DNA of 15,983 bases from UBA5070 sp035604215 (lineage in GTDB: Bacteria > Fibrobacterota > Fibrobacteria > UBA5070), in the NCBI GenBank assembly GCA_035604215.1, contig DATNIW010000019.1, positions 1 to 15,983 on the forward strand. The letters are read 5' to 3'. The notes beneath the pieces were generated by a model, which saw nothing but the letters and a program-made list of their open reading frames with translations, made no database searches and was not told the origin of the DNA. The position numbers were made by a program, and so were the translations under genes. Positions 8,052 to 14,653 of the stretch are shown here, one piece after another. How positions within the stretch are numbered: position 1 is the stretch's first letter; each line of letters starts with the position of its first letter.

Positions 8052-8734
8052 TCGTTTCCGACGAACCGATACGCCGCCGCCCCGAGCACTCCACCCGCGA
8101 TGGGGGCCACCCAGAAGAGCCACAGTTGCTGCACCGCCCAACCACCCGCGTACAGGGCCACCGCGGTGCTGCGCGCCGGGTTCACCGAGGTGTTGGTGAC
8201 GGGGATGCTGATCAGGTGGATGAGGGTCAGGCACAGGCCGATGGCGATGGGGGCGAGTCCCTGCGGGGCGCGCTTGTCGGTGGCGCCCATGATGACCAGG
8301 AGAAACCCTGCCGTCATGACGACTTCCGTCAGCAGCGCCGAGAAGAGCGAATAGCCGCCCGGCGAGTGCTCCCCGTAGCCGTTGCAGGCGAATCCGGCCG
8401 AGATGTCGAAGCCCGGCTTCCCGCTGGCGATCAGGAACAGCACCCCTCCGGCGACCAATCCGCCCAGGACCTGCGCCAGGACGTACGGCAGAAGCATCTT
8501 CGCCGGGAATCGCCCTCCGGCCCACAGCCCGATGGATATTGCCGGGTTGAGATGGCATCCGGAGATGTGCCCGATGGCGAACGCCATGGTCAGAACCGTG
8601 AGTCCGAAAGCCAGGGCGACGCCCAGAAGTCCGATGCCCACATGTGGAAAGGCTGCCGCCAGGACGGCGCTTCCGCACCCCCCGAGAACCAGCCAGAAAG
8701 TCCCGAAAAACTCCGCGCCAAGCTGCTGTTTCAT
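8045..8734 (-). CDS. aqpZ: Aquaporin Z
   Basis: This is a 229-aa inner-membrane water channel with six membrane segments and two half-helices. Both NPA motifs are present, HLNPA (N63) and VNPARS (N185-R188). The narrow selectivity filter of AqpZ is intact, F43, H173, T182 and R188, which matches the E. coli F/H/T/R set after a one-residue deletion in the loop near 110-115. Long stretches agree with E. coli AqpZ as I recall it (for example LAFGLTVLTMAFA, YGEHSPGGYS, LTLIHLISIPVTNTSVNPAR), so water rather than glycerol transport is expected. The start at 8734 has GGAG 8 nt upstream. The longer frame up to 9283 is a shadow of the GH10 gene. It lies 154 bp downstream of GH10 on the same strand and may have its own promoter. 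Confidence 0.97.
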   Translation of the reverse strand: MKQQLGAEFFGTFWLVLGGCGSAVLAAAFPHVGIGLLGVALAFGLTVLTMAFAIGHISGCHLNPAISIGLWAGGRFPAKMLLPYVLAQVLGGLVAGGVLFLIASGKPGFDISAGFACNGYGEHSPGGYSLFSALLTEVVMTAGFLLVIMGATDKRAPQGLAPIAIGLCLTLIHLISIPVTNTSVNPARSTAVALYAGGWAVQQLWLFWVAPIAGGVLGAAAYRFVGNEK

Positions 8735-8888
8735 GTGTCCGACTCCGTGGTTACGCTGATCGCCGTGGATGGGGAAATGGCCCGCCCTCGCAGACGGCGG
8801 ACCACGGCCGAAAATGGTAGCTCCCGCGAAAGGGGTCCGCGCGACGCCTCGGCCCCGGTCGATCCCGGTTCCCCACCCGCGCTTCCCT

Positions 8889-10280
8889 TCAGCGCACGAT
8901 CTGGAGCGGAACCTGTTCCGATCGCGCCGTGCACAGCAGGTAGAGGCCCGGGGCCAGCGGAGGCAGCGCCGCCGAGCCGCCGGTGATCTCGACGCTGGCC
9001 ACGCGGTTGCCGCGGAGATCGACGAGTTGGGCGGATCCGTCTCCGATGTTTTCGACGGCCAAGCGACCCTCCTCGAACCGCGCTTGGGGAACCCCCTCGG
9101 TCGAGCGGGCGTGGCCCTGCACCGAGGTGGTCGCCAACCCGTCCACAATGCCCTGGCGGAATTGGTAGTAGGAGTACTTGGGGGCGTAGGACTCGTCGTA
9201 GAGCAGGGCGCTCTGGCCCATGCGCCAGTAGGTGTTCGTGTTGTCGGCGACGCCCCAGAGGCAGATCCAGTTCGCGCCGCCACTGGTGGCCGCCTTCGCG
9301 AAGTCGTGGTAGTTCCGCGCCTGGAGGGTGTCCCACGCGGGCGTGCGGTGGGCCGTGCCGGCCGCGGCCACGGGATCGGTGTCGCCGTAGTCGACTTCGG
9401 TGAGGTAGACCTCCAGTCCCAGCTTCCGGTATTCCTGGACGGCCTGTTTCAGCAGGCTCCAGTCGTAGGTCATGTCCGTGCGGAAGTGGCATTGGAGGCC
9501 CACGGCGTCGATGGGGACGCCGGAGTTGACCAGGTGCTTCACGAGCTGGTAGAAGGCGCGGCACTTGATGGATCCGTCCCAGAATTCGTTCCCGTAGTCG
9601 CGCAGCTCCAGCTTGCCCTGGGTGTGCTGCCGAGCCAGTTCGAGGGCGCGGCGGATGTAGATCGGATGCTGCGCATAGACCTTGGCGGTTCCGGTCAGGC
9701 CCGACTTGTCCGGTTCCCACCCCATCTTCTGCCACGGACAGGTGTTGGCCACCGACGACGAATCCCAGTACGATCCGTTCCACATGAAGGCTTCGTTGAC
9801 CACGTTCCAGTAGTCGACCTTGGTTCCGTTCCCGTTGTTCGTGGTGGCGAAGGTGATCCAGTGGTTCAGCAGGGTGTCCAACTGGGCGGGTGTCCACGAG
9901 CCGCCGTCCAGCCAGGAGGGGAAGTAGGTGGGAGAACCGGCCAGCAAGTGCAGCTCGGTCTTCTTGCCCAGGCCATGGGCCCAATCGATCACCTGGTTGG
10001 CCGGGGAGATGTCGAAGGAGACGTTGGAAAGGCTCGTGCCGTTCCAAGCCCCCCAGGTGGGATAGGCGGTGGTCTGGACCAGACCGAAGTCCCGACCGAT
10101 CACCGTCTTCACCTTGGCCGCGTCCTTCCAGTTCACGATGCCTTCCTTGTCGGAGGCGCCGACTTCGGTGGTGGCGCCCATCAGGAGCCCGTTGCTCCCC
10201 AGGGGCGTGCCATTCGGCGCGGTCTGGGCGAAGGCGAGACCGGCGAGCAGAAGGGGGAGCGGGTGTGGGCTGAATCGCAT
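8889..10280 (-). CDS. Secreted divergent GH10 xylanase-like enzyme with C-terminal sorting-like tail
   Basis: This is a 463-aa exported glycoside hydrolase family 10 protein, probably an endo-1,4-beta-xylanase or a relative. A short signal peptide (MRFSPHPLPLLLAGLAFA, cleavage before Q19) and GGAG 6 nt upstream support the start. GH10 landmarks are WNVVNEA (acid/base E163), GLQCHF (Q263, H265), VYLTEVDYG (nucleophile E295) and ICLWGVAD (W342). The N-terminal half of the barrel is atypical. Where GH10 enzymes normally carry the ENxMKW and LVWH substrate-subsite motifs, this one reads QTTAYPTWGAW and ELHLLAGSPTYFPSW. The last 63 or so residues (AQLVDLRGNRVASVE, PPLAPGLYLL) resemble the tails of the GH5 and PF13449 proteins. 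The gene diverges from a transcription factor, a common arrangement for a regulator and its target. Confidence 0.88.
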   Translation of the reverse strand: MRFSPHPLPLLLAGLAFAQTAPNGTPLGSNGLLMGATTEVGASDKEGIVNWKDAAKVKTVIGRDFGLVQTTAYPTWGAWNGTSLSNVSFDISPANQVIDWAHGLGKKTELHLLAGSPTYFPSWLDGGSWTPAQLDTLLNHWITFATTNNGNGTKVDYWNVVNEAFMWNGSYWDSSSVANTCPWQKMGWEPDKSGLTGTAKVYAQHPIYIRRALELARQHTQGKLELRDYGNEFWDGSIKCRAFYQLVKHLVNSGVPIDAVGLQCHFRTDMTYDWSLLKQAVQEYRKLGLEVYLTEVDYGDTDPVAAAGTAHRTPAWDTLQARNYHDFAKAATSGGANWICLWGVADNTNTYWRMGQSALLYDESYAPKYSYYQFRQGIVDGLATTSVQGHARSTEGVPQARFEEGRLAVENIGDGSAQLVDLRGNRVASVEITGGSAALPPLAPGLYLLCTARSEQVPLQIVR

Positions 10281-10379
10281 GGTCGGCTCCGGACGTGGTG
10301 GCTTGGATCGGTGGTCCGTCCTGCGGACTCGTGGAACCTACGACCGGGTGGCTCTCGATGCTCTCGACATTCCCCCCCA

Positions 10380-10408
10380 TAAACATCGCTCTGTATCATC
10401 TGTATTAT
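10380..10408 (+). promoter_or_regulatory. Candidate promoter of the tandem-wHTH regulator
   Basis: TAAACA (10380-10385) and TATTAT (10403-10408) are spaced 17 nt apart. They match the sigma-70 -35 and -10 consensus at 4/6 and 5/6. A second TATTAT at 10412-10417 would give a nearly leaderless transcript. The elements lie in the only AT-rich island of the 145-bp gap and overlap the tandem repeats. The gene lacks a clear Shine-Dalgarno. Confidence 0.35.
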
Positions 10409-10416
10409 CTGTATTA
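10390..10416. repeat. Three tandem 9-bp direct repeats, candidate operator
   Basis: The units are TCTGTATCA (10390-10398), TCTGTATTA (10399-10407) and TCTGTATTA (10408-10416), differing at a single base. The last unit ends 9 bp before the regulator's ATG. The array lies between the divergent GH10 and regulator genes and overlaps the candidate -10 boxes. Bound protein would therefore block or modulate the regulator's own transcription. The repeat is seen directly; the operator role is inferred. Confidence 0.6.
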
Positions 10417-10425
10417 TTCCGCGGG

Positions 10426-11793
10426 ATGGACGATCTCCCGGGGCGATTGCGGGCCGAGCGGAAAGCCGACGGCGTGGCCTTGCCGTCCATCCGGACATTG
10501 GCGGCGAATTTCGGCCTTTCGCCGCTGACCGTCCATCGCGCCTTGCGTGTCCTGCAGGGAGAGGGGCGAGTGCATTCGGTGCCTCGCAAGGGATTCTTCT
10601 GGGGGAAGGAACCCGTTGCGGTGGGGCGTCTTCCGCGTCGAACGGACCGTCTGGCCGAGACCCGGGACAAGCTCGTCTCCGATCTGCGGTCCGGAGTCTT
10701 CCATCCGCATCGGGAACTGCCCTCGCGGCTCGCTCTCTCGCAGATCTACGGGATCGCGCCGGGTCGGATCGGCGCGTTGCTGGACGAACTCGCCGCGTCG
10801 GGAACCCTCCTGCGTCGCGGAAGGGGATTCGCCCTGCCGACTCCACCCCGAAGGGCGGACGAGGGAACGGTCCTGGTCGTGAGCCGCTGCGACGCCTCCG
10901 GCACCCTCCTGCTGGACACGGAGCGCCAGACCGATTTCATCAAATCCGTGCACCGCGAGGGTCGAGAACGGGCGCTGCGCATCGTGGTCCTGGGCTGGTG
11001 CCAAGACCAGGGGACCGGAGTGTTCCTGAACCAGGACGGACTGGAGGTGGAACCCGGCTCGGTTCCGGGGATCCTGCTGGGATGCCTCGTCTCGACATGG
11101 CTCGTCCGCGATCCGCGCGTCCTGCTGGGGGAGCTCGGAAGGCTCCAGGTGCCGATTTCCGTCTGGTGGGAGCACCCACCCGGGGATTTCCCCCGCCCAG
11201 GCTCCTGGAAAGCGCCCGTCTTGGGGTTCAACCTCTCCTTCGGGCCGTCCTCGGGCGTCGTGGTGGGCCGCCACCTGCGCACCAGCCACCTGCGCACCAG
11301 GGAACCCGGCTCGGTCGCCTTCGTCTCGCCGTTCCACGGTGGCGACTGGTCGCGAGCCCGGCTCGAGGGTCTGCGCGAGGGATTGCGGGGCACCGACATC
11401 GAGATCGTCCCGTTCGTGGACGAGGCGCACGCGAGCGCCTGGGAGCACCATCAGGCCGAAGGCGGCGTGGCCGCCGGGGAACGCAGGATCCGCGAGATCC
11501 TGTCGTGCTTCCTCGATCGGCTGGATCCCGAGCGATACCCCACCTGGGTCGCGGTCAACGACCACACCGCGGTCTTGCTCCTGGACCTGCTGCGCGAACG
11601 CGGCCGCCGCCGGCCCTACCTCGTCTCCTTCGACAACAGCTCCATCAGCGACGCCCACCAGATCGACTCCTTCGAGTTCCACACCGAAGGCATGGTCCGC
11701 CAGATGCTCTACCACCTCCTCCACCCCAAGGCTCACCTGTTCCGCAATGGCGGCCTCCACGAAATGGTCGGCCGCCTCGTCCTACGCACCTGA
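10426..11793 (+). CDS. Transcription factor with two tandem GntR-type winged helices and a LacI-type sensor domain
   Basis: This is a 455-aa cytoplasmic DNA-binding protein. Residues about 1-60 form a GntR-style winged helix (LPSIRTLAANFGLSPLTVHR, RVLQGEGRV, then a wing). Residues about 74-138 form a second one (LRSGVFHPHRELPSR, LSQIYGIAPGRIGALLDELAASGTLLRRGRG). From about 148 to 455 follows a periplasmic-binding-protein-like sensor of the LacI/GalR type with the late TWVAVNDHTA and YLVSFDNSSIS motifs. Members with this sensor usually respond to sugars. The start at 10426 is chosen because the first helix begins at once and the upstream codons run through the repeat array. It diverges from GH10, which suggests control of that gene and of itself. 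A perfect 15-bp tandem duplication lies within the sensor. Usual GntR/LacI hybrids carry one DNA-binding domain. Confidence 0.85.
   Translation: MDDLPGRLRAERKADGVALPSIRTLAANFGLSPLTVHRALRVLQGEGRVHSVPRKGFFWGKEPVAVGRLPRRTDRLAETRDKLVSDLRSGVFHPHRELPSRLALSQIYGIAPGRIGALLDELAASGTLLRRGRGFALPTPPRRADEGTVLVVSRCDASGTLLLDTERQTDFIKSVHREGRERALRIVVLGWCQDQGTGVFLNQDGLEVEPGSVPGILLGCLVSTWLVRDPRVLLGELGRLQVPISVWWEHPPGDFPRPGSWKAPVLGFNLSFGPSSGVVVGRHLRTSHLRTREPGSVAFVSPFHGGDWSRARLEGLREGLRGTDIEIVPFVDEAHASAWEHHQAEGGVAAGERRIREILSCFLDRLDPERYPTWVAVNDHTAVLLLDLLRERGRRRPYLVSFDNSSISDAHQIDSFEFHTEGMVRQMLYHLLHPKAHLFRNGGLHEMVGRLVLRT
11271..11300 (+). repeat. Perfect 15-bp tandem duplication inside the regulator gene
   Basis: The unit CCACCTGCGCACCAG occurs twice back to back (11271-11285 and 11286-11300). 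It keeps the frame and yields HLRTSHLRT at residues 283-291, in the sensor domain. Complete identity of the two copies suggests a recent duplication. Confidence 0.9.
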
Positions 11794-11824
11794 AAGCCAG
11801 CACCCACACCTAGGCGGCGATCCC

Positions 11825-11859
11825 GAAGCGACCCCAGGCGGCAAGCGAAAGCGAGCCGC
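11825..11859 (+). repeat. Intergenic 35-bp repeat, copy 1, with GAAA-tetraloop hairpin
   Basis: It shares about 30 of 35 positions with copy 2 at 11882. The 21-bp core (11839-11859) differs at only one base. The core can fold as CGGC-AA-GC-GAAA-GC-GA-GCCG, a stem capped by a GNRA-type loop. The single core difference falls in the internal loop, so the fold is kept. Confidence 0.65.
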
Positions 11860-11881
11860 TGCACAAAGCGAGTCCGCAATC

Positions 11882-11916
11882 GAAGCCCGCCCAGTCGGCA
11901 AGCGAAAGCAAGCCGC
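11882..11916 (+). repeat. Intergenic 35-bp repeat, copy 2, with GAAA-tetraloop hairpin
   Basis: This is the second copy, offset by 57 bp. Its core (11896-11916) can fold as CGGC-AA-GC-GAAA-GC-AA-GCCG. Both copies lie in the spacer between the regulator stop and the helicase start. They could be a REP-like element, a tandem 3'-end structure, or part of a structured leader. Confidence 0.65.
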
Positions 11917-11935
11917 CCGAGACAACGGAAGGAAA

Positions 11936-12002
11936 GCCCCCCGCAGGGGAGAGAGGGTGCGCCAGAGCCCGCAGGGCGGCGGCCAGGGGGACCCCTCCCC
12001 CT
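11936..12002 (+). other. Hairpin-rich leader before the helicase gene
   Basis: Three further short stems follow the two 35-bp repeats. They are CCCC-GCA-GGGG (11939-11949), GCCC-GCA-GGGC (11967-11977) and AGGGGG-ACCCCT-CCCCCT (11985-12002). The first two share the same GCA loop. A TTTT run lies at 12014-12018. AGGAG at 12007-12011 is 16 nt from the helicase ATG, too far for a normal ribosome site. The structure could terminate the regulator transcript or modulate helicase expression. Confidence 0.35.
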
Positions 12003-12027
12003 ACCCAGGAGCTACTTTTCCCGTTCT

Positions 12028-13695
12028 ATGCAAGAAAACGACCAGGAACAAGATCTTTCCGCCCAGGAACCGGCGGATTCGGAGATCGCGCCGATCGACT
12101 CCGACATCGGGAATACCGCCTCCGAAACCTCCGAAGACACCGAGGGCTTCGACCCCAACGCCTTTGTCGCGGGCGAACCCGGCGGATCGTCGGACGACGA
12201 TCCCGACGACATCGTGGAACCGGATCCTCCTCTCCCGGACTTCACCTTCGAGCAGGCTTCGGCCGCCATGAACATCTCGGTGGGCAAGCAGGGTTGGAGC
12301 ACACCGCTGCTGGTCCAGCGCAAGGCCATCCCCTACCTGCTGGCCGGCCAGGATCTGATCACGCAGTCCCGCACCGGCTCCGGCAAGACCGGCGCCTTCA
12401 TGATCCCGCTCGTGGAGATCTGCGAGGTGGAACACCGCATGCCCCAGGCGCTGATCCTGGTGCCCACCCGCGAGCTCGCGCTCCAGGTGGCGAAGGAAGC
12501 CGAGATCCTCGGCGCCGACAAGGGCGTGCGGTCGGTGGTCGTGTACGGCGGCGTCGGCTACGAGAAGCAGATCGAGGGGCTCAAGACCAGCCACATCGTG
12601 ATCGGGACGCCCGGCCGCGTGATCGACATGCTCCAGAAGGGCCACTTCAATCCCCGCTCGGTGCGCGACCTGGTGCTGGACGAAGCCGACGAGATGCTGT
12701 CCATGGGCTTCTACCCGGACATGGCCCGCATCAAGGGCATGCTCCCCCACGACCGCTGCACCTACATGTTCTCCGCGACCATCACGGAGAACGTCAAGCA
12801 CCTGGCCCGCGAGTTCCTGCGAAACCCCAAGTTCCTCTCGCTCTCCCAGAAGAAGCGCTCCGTGGACGCGATCTCCCACCGCTACGTGGTGGTGGACAAG
12901 CTCGCCAAGGACAAGGCGGTGCTGGACATCCTGGAGCACGACCACCCCGAGATGGCCTTCATCTTCTGCAACACCCGCCGGGACGTGGCCTACCTCTCCG
13001 ACTACCTGAAATCGTGGGGCCTCTCGGCCGAGCCGTTTTCCGGCGACATGAGCCAGGTCGCCCGCGAGAAGGTGATGAACCGCTTCCGCACCCGCCAGAC
13101 GCGCTATCTGGTCACCACGGACGTGGCCGCGCGCGGCATCGACGTGACCGACATCCCCTGCGTCATCCAGTACGAGATGCCCATGGAACCCGACGTGTAC
13201 GTGCACCGCGCCGGTCGCACCGCCCGCGCCGGGAAGACCGGCGTCGCCTGGTCCGTGGTGTCGGAACTGGAAGAGCTCGCCGTCAAGGCCATCGGACGCC
13301 GCTTCGACCTGCGCTTCGAGAAGGTCCCGGCCCAGAAGGCCAACACGTCCGCGGACATCCTGCTGGAACGCTGCGTGGCCATGCTGGAGCGCGCCGAACG
13401 CGACAGCTCCCGCGCCGTGCGCCGTTCCGCCGAGAAGCTCGCCGAGAGCCTCCCCGCCCTGGTGGCGGAGGAGGGTACCCGCATGGGCCTGGCGTTGCTC
13501 CTTTCCCAGCTCTACCGCCAGGAGTTCTACGGCCAGAAGGACGCGAGCCTCACCGGCCAGGAATTGTCCGCCATCGGCGTGGACGAAGGCGCCGGCGAGC
13601 GCTTCGAACGCGCCCCCCGGCACGGCGGCGGTGGACACGGCGGCCCGCGCCCGGGCGGTGGTCGCGACGGCGGCAAGTTCCGCAAGAGGCGCTGA
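12028..13695 (+). CDS. DEAD-box ATP-dependent RNA helicase
   Basis: This is a 555-aa cytoplasmic RNA helicase that unwinds RNA duplexes in ribosome assembly, mRNA decay or cold adaptation. All core motifs are present: RTGSGKT (115-121), PTRELA, TPGR, DEAD (218-221), SAT (249-251), FCNTRRD, TTDVAARGID and HRAGRTARAG (393-402). The first 70 or so residues are strongly acidic (runs such as SSDDDPDD), and the tail is rich in Gly, Arg and His (HGGGGHGGPRPGGG, then KFRKRR), a typical RNA-binding extension. Residues about 425-530 form a less conserved helical linker. It resembles the CsdA/DeaD and RhlE-type group, but I cannot assign an orthologue. The ATG at 12028 is the first in frame and lacks a well-spaced Shine-Dalgarno. 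The gene is convergent with the fucosyltransferase gene, 19 bp away. Confidence 0.96.
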   Translation: MQENDQEQDLSAQEPADSEIAPIDSDIGNTASETSEDTEGFDPNAFVAGEPGGSSDDDPDDIVEPDPPLPDFTFEQASAAMNISVGKQGWSTPLLVQRKAIPYLLAGQDLITQSRTGSGKTGAFMIPLVEICEVEHRMPQALILVPTRELALQVAKEAEILGADKGVRSVVVYGGVGYEKQIEGLKTSHIVIGTPGRVIDMLQKGHFNPRSVRDLVLDEADEMLSMGFYPDMARIKGMLPHDRCTYMFSATITENVKHLAREFLRNPKFLSLSQKKRSVDAISHRYVVVDKLAKDKAVLDILEHDHPEMAFIFCNTRRDVAYLSDYLKSWGLSAEPFSGDMSQVAREKVMNRFRTRQTRYLVTTDVAARGIDVTDIPCVIQYEMPMEPDVYVHRAGRTARAGKTGVAWSVVSELEELAVKAIGRRFDLRFEKVPAQKANTSADILLERCVAMLERAERDSSRAVRRSAEKLAESLPALVAEEGTRMGLALLLSQLYRQEFYGQKDASLTGQELSAIGVDEGAGERFERAPRHGGGGHGGPRPGGGRDGGKFRKRR

Positions 13696-13714
13696 GGCGG
13701 CGGTTCCGCGGCGC

Positions 13715-14653
13715 TCAGTCCGCCATCTCCGGCCAGCGCGAGGTGGCCGCCCTGTCGATCTTCCGCGTACGCATTCGGTTCAGCACCGCGGTCCAGCGGG
13801 CCAGTCCGGCGATTTTTGGACGTCGAGTCCCGCAGCGCAGGATCCCGGCCAGGAACGCCCGCAGTCCGTCGGCTCGGGAATCCAGAGTCTCCTCCCCACC
13901 CGGAACCAACGGTGTGCCGATGTACCTCGCCGACAAGGAAGGGTCGTCGTCGACTTCCAGGATGTGTTCGATGCAGGCATCCCAGGACGGAAATGTGGAC
14001 AGGTCGATGAACGCGTCGGGATCGAAGTCCTCCGAGACCCGCGGGTCTCCCCAATAGATGGGGATGCAGCCGGCGAGCTTGGCCTCGAACAGCTTCTCGG
14101 TGGTGTAACCCGGATAGCTGGAGTTCTCGAACGCGATGTTGAACCGGTAGCGGGAGATGAAGTCCAGCTTGGATCCGATCGGACCGCCGACATTGTTGCG
14201 CACCTTCCCGCCGTATGCGACCGGCCTGCGCCGGTCCAGCCGTTCGGCGAACCGGAGCCGCAGGAAACTGTTGGGGTTGGATACGACGATCGAGCAGAAT
14301 CCGCTCCGATTTCCGCAGTCCACCTCGCGACGCGGGTACAGGTTGTAGAGCGGCCACCGGAAATGGCGCAGGCTGCCGAGGTGGTCGAATCCGATCGAAT
14401 AGTCGCATTCCATCCTGTTCGGTCGGACGTTTTCGCCTGTGTAGAAGACCTTCATGGCGTCGGGAAACTTCTCGTGTTCGCGACCGAAGGAGGAGAAGAA
14501 GACCACCTCTGGACGATCGGAGATCTCCACCGCCACGGCATCGCCGATCACGTCGGTGAAATAGTTGCGTTCCGGATCGAACCCCTCCCAAAAATCGACG
14601 AACTTCACGCGGACAATCGCATGTCCCGACGGTGTGGACGCCGACCCGCTCAT
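13715..14653 (-). CDS. Family 10 glycosyltransferase (alpha-1,3/4-fucosyltransferase-like)
   Basis: This is a 312-aa soluble or peripheral GT10 enzyme that would transfer fucose from GDP-fucose to a glycan. The family's two best blocks are clear: the acceptor-side motif FYTGENVRPN with CDYSIGFDHL (70-92), and the donor-site block FNIAFENSSYPGYTTEKLFE (171-190) followed by AGCIPIYWGDP. No membrane segment or signal peptide is seen, and the C-terminal heptad repeats of Helicobacter FucTs are absent. The last 40 residues are basic (MRTRKIDR), which may help membrane contact. The start at 14653 is chosen because its ATG overlaps the stop of the upstream ABC gene as ATGA, the mark of translational coupling. 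The ATG at 14668 is the alternative. The coupling ties fucosylation to glycan export. The acceptor and exact linkage are not predictable. Confidence 0.93.
   Translation of the reverse strand: MSGSASTPSGHAIVRVKFVDFWEGFDPERNYFTDVIGDAVAVEISDRPEVVFFSSFGREHEKFPDAMKVFYTGENVRPNRMECDYSIGFDHLGSLRHFRWPLYNLYPRREVDCGNRSGFCSIVVSNPNSFLRLRFAERLDRRRPVAYGGKVRNNVGGPIGSKLDFISRYRFNIAFENSSYPGYTTEKLFEAKLAGCIPIYWGDPRVSEDFDPDAFIDLSTFPSWDACIEHILEVDDDPSLSARYIGTPLVPGGEETLDSRADGLRAFLAGILRCGTRRPKIAGLARWTAVLNRMRTRKIDRAATSRWPEMAD

Noticed and set aside
8735..8888. Promoter or terminator between GH10 and aqpZ
   Set aside because: I could find no -35/-10 pair with reasonable spacing or a stem with T-run in this 154-bp gap beyond the aqpZ ribosome site.
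10390..10416. CRISPR-like repeat
   Set aside because: The units are 9 bp with no spacers, so they cannot be a CRISPR array.
12028..13695. Assignment of the helicase to a named gene such as deaD, csdA or rhlE
   Set aside because: The core motifs are shared by all these groups, and the extensions do not clearly match one of them.
13696..13714. Terminator between the helicase and fucosyltransferase genes
   Set aside because: CTGAG (13692) and CTCAG (13714) can pair, but the interior is only GC-rich noise and there is no T-tract. Not convincing.
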